Shown one piece after another: positions 38,399 to 49,113 of a DNA stretch of 64,000 nt. Both the position numbers and the translations under genes were made by a program. The stretch is from Larimichthys crocea (lineage: Eukaryota; Chordata; Actinopteri; Sciaenidae): NCBI RefSeq assembly GCF_000972845.2, contig NC_040028.1:11912038-11976037 (forward strand), written 5' to 3'. The notes below the pieces were generated by a model, which did not search any database, was not told the DNA's origin, and worked only from the letters and a program-made list of their open reading frames with translations. The first letter of the stretch is position 1, and every line of letters starts with the position of its first letter.

Positions 38399-38729
38399 TC
38401 AGCTTGAGCTCGAGTCCCAGAGAAGGCCAAACGCGCTGACTGGCTCCACAGGTGCTGCAGGTACGTCTCCCTTCTCCACCAGTTTATCTAGTATTGCTTT
38501 TGATGTCAGTAAGCGTTTTGCTTTAGTGCCCATATTTCGTGAGGCTGAAGTATATTTGTATTTTGGTGCGTTTGAGAGCATAGCCCCTGCCCTGCAGTGG
38601 CACATTTATGTCTGGCCACTGCTGTTGCAGTGCAAAATCCATGAAAAAAGCCCTAGAGGTTGCCTTAAAGTATGACTCTGTGAAAACTGTAATTTTGCGA
38701 GCGTATGAAGCACAGTGCCAAGAAATCAA
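38399..38729 (-). pseudogene. coding-like frameshifted remnant, family unknown
   Basis: Two overlapping reverse frames have protein-like composition and seem to continue each other across a frameshift near 38525-38605. The upstream part (38729-38523) includes 'FKATSRAFFMDFALQQQWPD'. The downstream part (to 38399) includes 'MGTKAKRLLTSKAILDKLVE'. There is no start context, and I recognise no domain. It may be an old transposon protein or a retrocopy. Support is weak. Confidence 0.25.
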
Positions 38730-39239
38730 ATCACCAAATCACAGGAAATAATGATCTCTCTTAGTGTTTTTGTCAGCTCTTTCGGAGGAAGCTGGAGGTC
38801 TGCTGCCGCGTCTCCCTGTCGAAGTGACGCTGAGCTGGTGTGCTCTGCCATTTCAGACGTGCCATCCTCTCACCAGGTACCTCGTAAACATGTGCACGGT
38901 GCGCAAAAGGGTTAGTCTGCAGTGCAATCTGATATTTAATGATGTGCGTGCTTGTGATAAACATGTTCAGGCTGTACAGCCCCAAAGAAGTGTCAGTCAG
39001 CCTCGAGTCTTGCCATAGCCCTGGTTCTGGCTCTACTGCGCTGTTTTTAACAAGGACATCAACCATGTTGGGTAGGATGAGTTTAGCTAAGTGTGATTTG
39101 ATGTACAAACTGGTTCTGGTCATTCATATGTTTTCATTCATAATCATCCCTTTGTTTCTTCTCTTGCCTATTCATGAGGGGTTGATCAGTGCATGATTAA
39201 AAGTATATAACCAAAAACTTGCAGTTTTTGTCTTAAAGG

Positions 39240-39782
39240 TCTCGCCTGGGTGTAGTGTTGTGTTGTATGCAGGTGCGTGATTGCCAGGTCCCGGGTGTTC
39301 CCAGATGAGGAGGCGTCGCCCACCTGACTCATCCCTACCTGGAAGCCCGGAGGATCAGGATTGGAGCTGTGCCTGCCCGATAAACCAATCACAGTCTCTA
39401 AATTACCTGCATCAACATTATTTAAACCAGGACCACGTGACAGTCAAAGCGGCTTGTGATTGTCCGTTAGCTCGCCTTTGGTATCATGAATCAGATTGTG
39501 TATGTTAACTGTTGTAAACTCGCTCATTGTTTTGTGGACGTTTTCAGTTAATTACTGGGACTTTTATCATTTTGTTTTCATTCAGATAGCATAAGCTCTG
39601 GTTTAGAGAGTCCTCTTTACTATAGGCTATATTTATTGCATCCGCTCGTCCTTTCTTTCCCTTAGTACCTAACCTCCTTTGGTTATAATTAACCTGAAGT
39701 TTCATTGAATAAACAACTTTGTTTACACCTTCAAATCTGGTTTTATGTTACTTCCTCTTACCCTTTGAGCTGGGTCGTAACA
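39240..39782 (+). mobile_element. possible solo LTR or other transposon end
   Basis: A ~530-bp block with higher GC than its flanks (39240-39460) contains an AATAAA signal (about 39708) near its 3' part and ends 'gggtcgtaaca', which fits an LTR ending in CA. The left boundary and target duplication could not be fixed, and no internal retrotransposon genes are present. Confidence 0.3.
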
Positions 39783-40324
39783 CCCGAAGCACTGTTATGC
39801 AGGGCTGGCTGCCACCATGTTGGATGTATTGCTTCTTCCACCTCCTGACTAATCTGACTAATCTAAAAATCTGCAAATATGTGGATCATTGATGGACCTG
39901 AGGTGGACCTAATGACACCTGGGTGCTCCAATAAGCAATTTAAGTGCCAATGCTGTTAATTATGTGAAACTTTGAGGCCTAATATAAGTTAGTTTTAAAA
40001 AAAAGCAGTTGTCATGAATGGGGAATTATCTATAGAGACCAAAACCATTTTTTGAACCAGGCTATAAACATGTTTATTTCTGCTGTGAAGTTGTGCATTT
40101 TAATATGGGCGCTCATAGAGATTGACTCACTTCTGCAGCCAGCATTAAGTGGCCATTTGAAGAAATTACAGCTTTTAGCACTTCTTCATTGACTTGATTT
40201 CCCAGCACTGGAGGTTGCGTTTGCTTAAAATGCTTTTCTTTTAGTGTGTGGTAAAGTGAATGTTCAAAAATGCATATGTATATTATATGATGTCCTGAAT
40301 TCCTGTGTCTGGTCACATAAGGTA
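39783..40324. other. non-coding, nothing recognised
   Basis: No gene is called. The 39900-39990 and 40090-40200 parts resemble dispersed-repeat DNA but cannot be assigned. Confidence 0.35.
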
Positions 40325-40710
40325 GCAACATTGTGTAACCTTTCTACCATTAAATCATTAAATAAAATACTTTCAATTATTTTGATGCAACACTGCAATA
40401 CACAAAACTTTGTGCACCGGATATGGTCACCACACCACCAACTATTTCATTCATTTTGGTGAAACTGAATCATATTTTAAAGAGAAAATGAAATTGTTTT
40501 TATGCATTTCAGTGATGGACGTAAAAGAAAATTGCCACGGACTAGAGCTGCTGTGACCGGGGGAGTGTTACTGTTTGTGTCACTGACAGGTTGGACCACC
40601 GGGAAGAGGAGGTTTTCAAGCCCGGGGCTCGGGCCAGTGCTGACGGGGAGTGTAGCCCCTGGCTCCGCAGCCTTTATGGACGTCGACGGAAGAAGCTAAG
40701 AGAGAAAGTG
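40325..40710 (+). repeat. dispersed repeat, copy related to 16600-17000
   Basis: Matches the earlier copy in two ordered blocks: 'gcaacattgtgtaac' to 'actttgtgcaccgg', and 'ggggagtgttactgtttgt' to 'gaggaggttttcaagcc'. It abuts the left end of the duplicated promoter module. Confidence 0.6.
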
Positions 40711-40713
40711 GCC

Positions 40714-41312
40714 GATCAAATCGATATTGCTATAACTGTAAAAAGCTACTGCCTAGCTTTATATGTTTTAGCTTTATTTATGGTTAAATGGCCCCTACAA
40801 TCACAAGAATTGATTCAGACTTGCTCATCAGTTGCTCATCCTGTATAATCATTTTATTAAGTTCTCAATTTCAATTCATTGATATGTCGCATACACAGTC
40901 ATACAAGTTATATCATATCATAGTGAAATCTTATCTGGAGATAAGATGTTAATCCATTATTACACGCCATTATTGCTAGATAACAAGATAATTATTGCGT
41001 AACGCAAAAAAAAAAAACAACAACAACAAAACTCCATGTGCTTTTCCGCGCGCGTGTGTACGCATGCGCAGCTTTGTGGAACTCAGTCTCTCGTGACGTC
41101 ACAGTAGAACGTGCCTTTGATGAGCTTTGCGCTTTGATTTTTGATCTTTGATCAGCAGAGAGGATATAAGACTACCTTCCCCAGCACGCTTATATCAGAC
41201 ACACTGGAGCAGCAGCTGGAAACTCTTTGACGATGCACCGAGAGGAATCTGCCGGATCTACTGTAAAGGTATGTGTGCATTTAACTAGACACTAAAAGAA
41301 AAACATAGAAAC
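40714..41312 (+). promoter_or_regulatory. promoter-like module, copy 1 (NRF1 + CRE + TATA)
   Basis: This ~590-bp block recurs at 41629-42212. In order it has an AT-rich 5' half, an NRF1-type site (CGCATGCGCA, 41061-41070), a full palindromic CRE (TGACGTCA, 41094-41101), a TATA box (41165-41170), and a predicted start about 30 bp downstream near 41195. A consensus splice donor follows (AAAG|GTATGT, exon end 41268). A small frame begins at ATG 41233 and would run 12 codons into the donor. This is the layout of an RNA polymerase II promoter with a short first exon. The gene it would serve is not identified. The paired copies could also be LTR-like parts of a mobile element. Confidence 0.5.
41195..41268 (+). 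other. predicted first exon, copy 1
   Basis: Start inferred from the TATA box at 41165-41170; end set by the donor AAAG|GTATGT. It contains an ATG near 41233 giving MHREESAGSTVK before the splice. The partner acceptor is not known. A T-rich tract followed by 'gagtgtacag' at 43199-43226 is one weak candidate. Confidence 0.3.
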
Positions 41313-41628
41313 AATATTATGGGGGAAATCAAAGCAGCAAGGGCTGAAAGACAAGACAGACACCGAGTTGGGAAACTTGTTGCTGGACTAGTAAGTAATA
41401 TTAGCTGGCTGCTATGTTGTACGTGAGAGTTGACCACGTTAGCAACGTTGTTGACAAGTTTTTTAAACGCGACTAGATAACGTTAAAGTTCACCTAAAAC
41501 ATAAATCTGCATTTAAATTGAGCCTGTACCAGGATGTTAATATAATATGCAGAATTAATAATAATAATAATGTAAATAAACGCGTACAACTGTCCCCATA
41601 TTCAAGGCAGACACGCCGAAGCTAAATC
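41313..41628. other. spacer between the two promoter-like modules
   Basis: Unique sequence with no recognised gene. It contains an AAT-repeat near 41556-41570. Confidence 0.5.
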
Positions 41629-42212
41629 GATCAAATCGATATTGCTATAACTCTAAAAAGCTACTGCCTAGCTTTATATGTTTTAGCTTTATTTATGGTT
41701 AAATGGCCCCTACAATCACAAGAATTGATTCAGACTTGCTCATCAGTTGCTCATCCTGTATAATCATTTTATTAAGTTCTCAATTTCAATTTATTGATTT
41801 GTCGCATTATCAAGTTATATCATATCATAGTGAAATCTTATCTGGAGATAAGATGTTAATCCATTATTACACGCCATTATTGCTAGATAACAAGATAATT
41901 ATTGCGTAACGTAAAAAAAACAAAAAAACAACAACAAAACTCCATGTGCTTTTCCGCGCGTGTGTGTGCGCATGCGCAGCTTTGTGGAACTCAGTCTCTC
42001 GTGACGTCACAGTAGAACGTGCCTTTGATGACCTTTGCTCTTTGATTTTTGATCTTTGATCAGCAGAGAGGATATAAGACTACCTTCCCCAGCACGCTTA
42101 TATCAGACACACTGGAGCAGCAGCTGGAAACTGAAGATTGGCCGAGAGGAGCATTTGAATCTGGATCTACTGTAAGGTATGTGTGCTTTTAAAGAAAAAC
42201 ATAGAAACACAT
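41629..42212 (+). promoter_or_regulatory. promoter-like module, copy 2 (NRF1 + CRE + TATA)
   Basis: A direct copy of 40714-41312, offset by 915 bp at its start and 908 bp at the TATA box. It keeps a perfect NRF1 palindrome (GCGCATGCGC, 41968-41977), the CRE (42002-42009), the TATA box (42073-42078) and the donor (TAAG|GTATGT, exon end 42176). The leader differs: an indel removes the ATG of copy 1. Promoter motifs and the donor survive while other bases drift, which suggests function or recent duplication. Confidence 0.5.
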
Positions 42213-43533
42213 AGAAGAAGAACAGTGTAGCACCTTTTAAGTAGTTATTGTGAGTTGTTGTATTTTTAAAAGAAGCAAGTCAAAGGTGACTGGACTTAAA
42301 CTTAAGAAGGTCTTCTTTTCTTACACTCACATGAAATCAATGTAGATCGAAGGAGAACAAGCAATTAGTCTTTCCCTTTGATTATTAACATGGTAGTGAT
42401 GGCAGAAAGGTGATAGCTCACCATCACACTGAAACTTGTCACAAGGCTGCAAAAGTTGCTCTTATTGTTATTTAGTCCTGGTGCTGTTTGTTTGATGTAT
42501 TTTTCTGTTAAATGATAAGAGACTAACTGGAAACAATATTATTAATAATAATAATAATTAATGATAATGATGATGATAATAAGAAGTAGAAAAATAACGT
42601 ACTGAAGTTCTGTCGATGGTTGATTGTTTGAAAGCGTAAAACTTGAGACAATCTTGGCAAAAAAGGAGTATCAGTTTGATTTCATAGATTAAAAATTACA
42701 TTGAAAAGACTAAGACTAAACGACTCTCTCTATTCTTTATAGAGAGAGATGAATAGAACAGCTCCTTAAAGCATCCTCCTGTAAAACACTGTTCAAATAT
42801 TAGAGAACATGGTTATGAATGGAGTGGGGCTTTAAATCTTAGCTTGTTTTTTTAAGCACGTGTCAAGTAACGTTACATGTAACATATTTCACAAATTGCA
42901 AATGGGGAATATGACTTGGCTGCAGCTCGAAAAAAAATTTCAGTCAAAAGATTTTGTTTTAATAAACCCGCTTTTAGGGTTTTGAATTTCAAATTTGCTT
43001 TATCAATATTGAATGCATAAACTTAGCTACTGTGTAGTGGAAGCACATTGAGTTTATTAGTACTATTAAATAAATCTTATTACTTGCTTCACATTAAGTT
43101 TATTAGTTAATTTATATCGAAACTATGTAATTCAAATTGATGGACTGGATTGAAATACATTAATCATTACAATATATTAGTCTGCATTTTGGCCTACTTT
43201 TTTTTTTTTTTTTTTGAGTGTACAGTCCTTGTCCAACTGATCTGAATGGTCTCCTGTTGTCTTTATGTTTATGATACAGGTTTATTTTTTATCTCTGTAT
43301 TTACCTTGTTGTTTCATTCCAAATACCCTGAAAGGGGAGAAGTAGGATCAGGAGTGTCAGGCTGTCCAGACCAGAGGAGCGTTTCTGCTGAAGGAAATCC
43401 AGTTGTTCTTTTGCTGCCTGAGGACCTATTGAGCTAAGTGCATCCTACCCTTATCCTACTCTATTTTCCTCTCTTTCCTTCACTCTTACAACCATACCAT
43501 TCCTTTTACGTTATATGTTTTACGCAAAATAAT
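42213..43533. other. non-coding; poly-T tract at 43199-43216
   Basis: Contains an AAT/ATG-type repeat at about 42539-42580. The T-tract followed by CAG at 43226 could act as an acceptor for transcripts from the upstream modules. The open frame at 43246-43437 lacks homology I can name. Confidence 0.35.
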
Positions 43534-44895
43534 AATATGCCCCCTCCCCCCAAACTTAAATACATAAAATAACAAAACTAAAAGCAAAAAAAACTTAAAA
43601 ACATAAAATAACAAAACTAAACCCCCTCCCCCCAAACTTAAATACTTAAAATAACAACACTAAAAGCAAAAATAAAAAACTTAAATATATTAAATAACAA
43701 AGCTAAAAACTAAACACAAAAAACTTAAAAACTTAAAATAACAAAACTAAAAGCAAAAAAAACTTAAATATATAGAAATAAACAAAACTAAAACTAAAAA
43801 ACACAAAACTTAAATAATATAAAATGAACAAAGCGTAAAACTAAACACAAAAATCTTAAATACTTAAAATAACAAAACTAAAAGCAAAAAACTGTAAATA
43901 TATAAAAAAAAAATAACAAAGCTAAAAAACAAACAACAAAAATCTTAAAACTGAAAATAACAAAACTAAAAAGCAAAAACTTAAATATAATAAAATAACA
44001 AAGCTAAAACTAAACACAAAAAACTTAAAAACTTAAAATAAACAAAACTAAAAGCAAAAAAAACTTAATATATAAAAATAACAAACTAAAAACTAACACA
44101 AAAACTTAATATATAAATAACAAAGCTAAAAACTAAACAACAAAACGTAAAAAACTTAAAATAACAAACTAAAAGAAAAAAAAACTTAAAAATAATAAAA
44201 TACAAACTAAAAACTAAACACAAAAAAAACTAAAATAACAAAACTAAAATAAAAGCAAAAAAACTTAAATATATAAAATAACAAAGCTAAAAACTAAACA
44301 GGAAAAGCTTAAATAATGAGAATAACAAAACTAAAGCAAAAAAAACTTAAATATCAAAATAACAAACTAAAAAATAAAAACAAAAAACTTAAATAATAAA
44401 TAACAAAGCTAAAAATAAAAACACAAAAAACTTAAATATATAAAATAACAAACTAAAACTAAACAACAAAAAATTAAATTATATAAAATAACAAGATAAA
44501 AACTAAAAACAAAAATCGTAAATACTAAAAATAACAAACTAAAAAGCAAAAAACCTTAAATATAAGAAAATCACAAAGCTAAAAACTAAACACAAAAAAC
44601 TTAAATTACCTTAAAAATGACAAAGCTAGCTAAAAACTCCACAAAAAACTTTAAAATAACAAAAAGAAAAGCAAAAAACTTAAATATATAAAAACAAAGC
44701 TAAAAACTCAACAGCAAAAAACTTAAAAATAACAAAACTAAAAGCAAAAAAACTTAAATATATAAAATAACAAAGCTAAAAACTAAACACAAAAAACTTA
44801 AAATAACAAAACTAAAAGCAAAAAAACTTAAATATATAAAATAACAAAGCTAAAAACTAAACACAAAAAACTTAAAAACTTAAAATAACAAAACT
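43534..44895 (+). repeat. A-rich minisatellite of two alternating monomers
   Basis: About 1.36 kb of tandem repeats. One ~44-bp monomer contains 'cttaaatatataaaataac' and 'aaagctaaaaact'. A second ~38-bp monomer contains 'aaaataacaaaactaaaagc'. They alternate to give an ~80-bp dimer. The first copies also carry 'ccccctccccccaaac'. Divergence, mostly single-base indels, is highest in the middle. The array runs into the N gap, so its true length is unknown. Confidence 0.9.
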
Positions 44896-44995
44896 NNNNN
44901 NNNNNNNNNNNNNNNNNNNNNNNNNNNNNNNNNNNNNNNNNNNNNNNNNNNNNNNNNNNNNNNNNNNNNNNNNNNNNNNNNNNNNNNNNNNNNNN
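44896..44995. other. assembly gap (100 N)
   Basis: Exactly 100 N, a conventional placeholder of unknown true size, directly at the end of the minisatellite. Confidence 1.
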
Positions 44996-45280
44996 CGCCA
45001 TCGCGCGGCATCATAACTACGCCAAGCCTAGGGGGCGGCAGTGTAGGAAGAAGGAGAACGCTCTGCAAGCCAATCAGAATGCTTCCATGATCATCGTCAT
45101 AGCAACAAGCAAACATTGGTCACACTTTTGGCGCATCAGCTGCCTAAAACTCTATTTATCTCAATTTACACGCGAATGCAAAACCGTAGTTTTCCAGAAT
45201 CTCCACTCTAGCCGGAGTTTTTAGAAAGATTCGTTTTCAGAGGCGAATTCACCGTTTGCATGTAAAAGATAGGTACAAAC
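44996..45280. repeat. DNA-transposon-like dispersed sequence
   Basis: Contains 'ttacacgcgaatgcaaaac', 'ccggagtttttagaaagat' and 'cgttttcagaggcgaattc', in the style of a common fish non-autonomous DNA transposon with GTTTTC/GAAAAC motifs. It is bounded on the right by the hAT terminus. Confidence 0.45.
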
Positions 45281-45610
45281 TAGGGATGTAAACGGTTAAT
45301 CGACTATTGGTTAATTGTCGAAAATAATTTGATCGATCAAATTAAATTAATTAGGTTAACTGAATCTAGGGCCATTTTCCACAGGAGTTTTTTTCAGTCA
45401 AATGTCATGGTGTCGCCAGTTGAAGGTGCCATTGCTTAATCTAGGCCACACCGAATGTACCTGAACGTAACGCGGCGACAGACCCGGAGTGAAGTATGGA
45501 GCATTTCAAACTAAGTAATGATGACAAAGACGCTCAGTGTAAACTCTGCGGTGCTACGTTTAAGTTCAGCAGCTCTATGAGTTCGCTAAGATAACACCTT
45601 CAAAACCTGC
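45281..45610 (+). mobile_element. hAT transposon 5' end, truncated by gap
   Basis: 'tagggatgtaaacggttaat' is a typical hAT (ZBED/hAT-5-like) left terminus, followed by TAATCGAC/GTCGA-type subterminal repeats. A BED-finger reading frame begins at 45496. The element continues into the 100-N gap; its right end is not seen. Confidence 0.6.
45496..45610 (+). pseudogene. hAT transposase N-terminus, BED zinc finger, broken
   Basis: The frame from ATG 45496 gives a BED-finger start: 'MEHFKLSNDDKDAQCKLCGA' followed by a TFKFSSS segment. The CxxC zinc pair (QCKLCG) is present. Just before the expected His of the zinc site (R-[stop]-HLQNL) a TAA stop occurs where such fingers usually have an aromatic residue. 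The protein is then cut by the gap. This is a dead transposase copy or an assembly error. BED fingers bind the transposon ends in hAT transposases. Confidence 0.6.
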
Positions 45611-45710
45611 NNNNNNNNNNNNNNNNNNNNNNNNNNNNNNNNNNNNNNNNNNNNNNNNNNNNNNNNNNNNNNNNNNNNNNNNNNNNNNNNNNNNNNNNNN
45701 NNNNNNNNNN
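45611..45710. other. assembly gap (100 N)
   Basis: Exactly 100 N. The tRNA array begins directly at its right edge, so the array probably continues into or beyond it. Confidence 1.
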
Positions 45711-45740
45711 GTGAAATAAGAAAAAGGCTATCAACTGTGT

Positions 45741-45807
45741 GCCATGTGGCCTAATGGACAAGGGCTCTGATTCGGCCCGAAGATGGGGTTCGAGTCCCTT
45801 GTGGTTG
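45741..45807 (+). pseudogene. tRNA-Arg(UCG) pseudogene
   Basis: The first tRNA after the gap. The B box and 3' end are kept, but the acceptor start lacks a base and the anticodon arm is scrambled (gattcggcccgaag). Probably decayed or mis-assembled. Confidence 0.7.
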
Positions 45808-46338
45808 AAACTCTGGTTTCTAAGTGCAACGATCCTGGATGTCCATTCTACCATGACTTTGTAGCTAACAACACATTGGTGTAACTTGCACAAGTAAGTA
45901 CCGTGATTGGTGTTGACAGAGTGTAAGGGGATTTGCTCAGCACAACAACACATTTTGGGAATTTGATTACTCCATTATCTCATACATGTGTCAGCAGTTA
46001 CCTACTCTCCTAATCGACAGAAGCTAACCGACCAGAGGTCACACGGTAATTAAATGACTTGGCTGCTTAATCAAATGTCGTGTGGATGTGCAAATTCCCA
46101 ACACAGCCGGAGTCGCGGTTAGACTATGCTATAACCAAGTCGGGTCAACCCCCTTACTGAAAGGAATACGCAATGGCAAATGTCTGCGACCGAAGCGTGC
46201 TACGCTGTTTCCCTCCCCCGACACAAGGCCAGAAACAAATGTCATGAAAAATCCAAAAAGGGACCATTTCTCTTGGCCATGTCCCTTACTAATCTGGAAC
46301 CGATTTTGTGAAAACACCCAAAAAAAGAAGAAAACGGA

Positions 46339-46410
46339 GGCCGGTTAGCTCAGTTGGTCAGAGCGTGGTGCTTAAAACGCCAAGTCATGGGTTTCAACCC
46401 CCCTAGTCCA
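46339..46410 (+). pseudogene. tRNA-Ile type A, degenerate
   Basis: The D arm is normal, but the anticodon loop reads 'gcttaaaacgcc' and the T arm has an extra T and a broken acceptor (ctagtcca). Confidence 0.7.
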
Positions 46411-46871
46411 AAAGTAGAATTTAACAAGTCAATGGGTCAATGTCTTGCGACAAGCGTGCTACGCTGTTCCCTCCCCCGACACAAGCGGGAACAAAATGCA
46501 TGAAAAATCCAAAATGGACCATTTCTTTGGCCATGTCCTGACTAATTCTGGAACCGATGTTGTGACATAACCCAAAAAAAGAAAGAAAAGGAGGCCGTTA
46601 GCTCAGCTGTAGTAAAGTACACGGTGTTTGACAGAGTTAGGGGATTTTTGCTCAGCACAGACACATCATTTTGGGGAATTGAGATTTTAATACCTGTATC
46701 TCTCACCTAAAATGTTGAGACCGTTAACCAATCCCATTCACAGAAGCTACACGACAAGGTGGTCACACTTGAGTAAAATTCAAAATGGGTCCTTTGCTGT
46801 CGGTGTTTGAATCCCAATACGTTCCCTGATTAATTGTGGAAACGATTTTGTGGCAAATTCCCCAAAAAAAC

Positions 46872-46945
46872 GGCCGGTTAGCTCCGCTGGTTAGAGCGTG
46901 GTGCTAATAACGACAAGGTCATGGGTTCAACCCCCATACTGGCCA
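46872..46945 (+). tRNA. tRNA-Ile-AAT: tRNA-Ile(AAU), type B
   Basis: 74 nt with anticodon AAT in loop CTAATAA. Two substitutions weaken it: the A box has 'gctccgctgg' (A14 changed) and the 3' anticodon stem reads CGACA, breaking one pair. Probably a weak or inactive copy. Confidence 0.65.
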
Positions 46946-47133
46946 AAAGTAGAAATTTAACAGTCAATGGGTCCAAAATGTCATGCGACCCAAGCGTGCT
47001 ACGCTGTTTCCCTCCCCCGACACAAAGCCAGAACAAATGTCATGAAAAATCCAAAATGGGACCATTTCTCTTGGCAATGTCCCTTACTAATTCTGGAACC
47101 GATTTTGGACATAACCCAAAAGAAGAAAAAGGA

Positions 47134-47207
47134 GGCCGGTTAGCTCAGTTGGTCAGAGCGTGGTGCTAATAACGCCAAGGTCATGGGTTCAATCCCCATA
47201 CTGGCCA
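47134..47207 (+). tRNA. tRNA-Ile-AAT: tRNA-Ile(AAU), type A
   Basis: Full 74-nt cloverleaf. The acceptor stem GGCCGGT/ACTGGCC has one G-U pair, the anticodon stem is TGGTG/CGCCA, the anticodon is AAT, and the A and B boxes are intact. A34 would be read as inosine for isoleucine AUU/AUC codons. Confidence 0.9.
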
Positions 47208-47421
47208 ACAGCAGCAATCTAACATTCATGGGGATCTACAATGTTCTGCTTTCACTTCTCTTGCGACGAAGCGTGCTAAGCCATTTCCTCTTCCCCTGAG
47301 TGCTAAGCTGGAAAGTGAGCCACACCTCTCTAGGTGAATTAATTGTCCCTGGAAGTTCATCTAGAACACATTTTGTCAGAAAATTGAGACGTAAAATTAA
47401 GGAAAAGGATATCAACTGTGT

Positions 47422-47492
47422 GACATGTGGCCTAATGGACAAGGCGTCTGGACTTCGATCAGAGATTGAGGGTTCGAGTCCCTTCGTGGTTG
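47422..47492 (+). pseudogene. tRNA-Arg(UCG), indel-bearing copy
   Basis: Lacks one C in the acceptor, and has an extra G and missing bases around the anticodon arm (ctggacttcgatcagag). The B box is intact. Confidence 0.65.
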
Positions 47493-47954
47493 AAATCTCT
47501 GGCTTTCTAACTGCAATGATCCTGGATGCACATTTACCGGACTTTGAGCTTAACAACCAATTGGTGTAACTTTGCCAAGTAAGTACACGGTCTTTATATG
47601 GTGTTTGACAGATGAAGGGGATTTTGCTCAGCACAAACACATCATTTTTGTGGAATTTGATATTTAATACCTATCTCTCACATGAAATGTCAGCACGTTA
47701 ACCTAATTCCCAATGACAGAAGCTAACCGAGAAGGTGTTCACACTTGGTAAAAATTCTGGCCCAAGTAGAAATTAACAGTCAAGGGTCCAAAATGTCTTG
47801 CGACCGAAGCGTGCTACGCTGTTTCCCCCTCCCCCCGACAAAGCCAACAAATGTCATGAAAAAATCCAAATGGGACCATTTCTCTTGGCAATGTCCCTTA
47901 CTAATTCTGGAAACCGATTTGTGACATATACCCAAAAAAAGAAGAAAAAACGGA

Positions 47955-48027
47955 GGCCGGTTAGCTCAGTTGGTCAGAGCGTGGTGCTATAACGCCAAGG
48001 TCATGGGTTCAACTCCCATACTGGCCA
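47955..48027 (+). pseudogene. tRNA-Ile type A, 1-nt deletion in anticodon loop
   Basis: 73 nt. The loop reads CTATAA instead of CTAATAA, so the anticodon is lost unless this is a sequencing error. All other arms are intact. Confidence 0.65.
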
Positions 48028-48496
48028 AAAGTAGCAATTTAACAAGTCACATGGGTCTAAAATGTCTTGCGACCAAAGGTGCTACGCTGTTCCCCTCCCC
48101 CGACACAACGCGGGAACAAATGTCATGAAAAATCCTAAAATGGACCACTTTCTTGGCAATTCACTGACTAATTCTGGACACGATGTTGTGATATAACCCA
48201 AAAAAAGAAGAAAAAGGAGGCAGGTTAGCTCAGCTGTAGTAAGTACACGGTGTTTGACAGAGTTAAGGGGATTTTGCTCAGCACAGACACATCATTTTTG
48301 GGGAATTTGAGATTTAATACCTGTATCTCTCACACTAAAATGTGAGCAGTTAACCTAATCCCCATTCACAGAAGCTAACCGACAAGGTGGCACACTTGAG
48401 TAAAAATTCAAAATGGGCCTTTGCTGTCGGTGCTTTGAATCCCAATACTGTCCTGATTAATTGTGGAAAAGATTTTGTGGCAAATTCCCCAAAACA

Positions 48497-48568
48497 GGCC
48501 GGTTAGCTCAGCTGGTTAGAGCGTGGTGCTAATAACGCAAGGTCATGGGTTCACCCCCATACTGGCCA
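48497..48568 (+). pseudogene. tRNA-Ile type B, two deletions
   Basis: The anticodon is normal, but one C is missing in the 3' anticodon stem (aacgcaagg) and one A in the T loop (ttcaccc). Confidence 0.6.
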
Positions 48569-48756
48569 AGTAGAAATTTAAACAGTCAATGGGTCCAAAA
48601 TGTCATGCGACCCAAGCGTGCTACGCGTTTCCCTCCCCCGACCAAAGCCAGAACCAATGTCTGAAAAATCCAAAATGGGACCATTTCTCTTGGCAATGTC
48701 CCTTACTAATTCTGGAACCGATTTGTGGACATAACCCAAAAAAAGAAGAAAACGGA

Positions 48757-48826
48757 GGCCGTTAGCTCCGTTGGTCAGAGCGTGGTGCTAACGCAAAGGT
48801 CATGGGTTCAATCCCCATACTGGCCA
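48757..48826 (+). pseudogene. tRNA-Ile type A, anticodon-loop deletion
   Basis: 70 nt. The loop is collapsed to 'gtgctaacgc', one G is missing in the acceptor, and A14 is changed. Confidence 0.65.
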
Positions 48827-49040
48827 ACAGCAGCAATCTAACAATTCCATGGGACTACAATGTCTTGCTTTCACTTCTCTGCGACCGAAGCGTGCTAAGC
48901 CATTTCCCTTCCCCTGATGCTAAGCTGGAAAGTGAGCACACCTCTCTAGGTGAATTAATTGTTCCCTGGAAGTTCATTTCTAGAACACATTTTGTCAGAA
49001 AAATTGAGTCGTGAAATTAAGAAAAGAATATCAACTGTGT

Positions 49041-49113
49041 GACCATGTGGCCTAATGGACAAGGGGTCTGACTTCGGATCAGAAGATTGAGGGTTCGAGT
49101 CCCTTCGTGGTTG
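49041..49113 (+). tRNA. tRNA-Arg-TCG: tRNA-Arg(UCG), C25G variant
   Basis: 73 nt, anticodon TCG in loop CTTCGGA. C25 of the D stem is G, breaking the G10-C25 pair. The same change is at 52570. Other arms match the intact copies. Confidence 0.75.

Noticed and set aside
40714..42212. Complete LTR retrotransposon with two LTRs
   Set aside because: The repeats lack clear TG...CA ends and target duplications, and the ~320-bp interior encodes nothing. Kept only as an alternative explanation.
43534..44895. Centromeric satellite
   Set aside because: Only 1.36 kb is visible and it is flanked by ordinary sequence. Nothing supports a centromere, although the gap leaves the length open.
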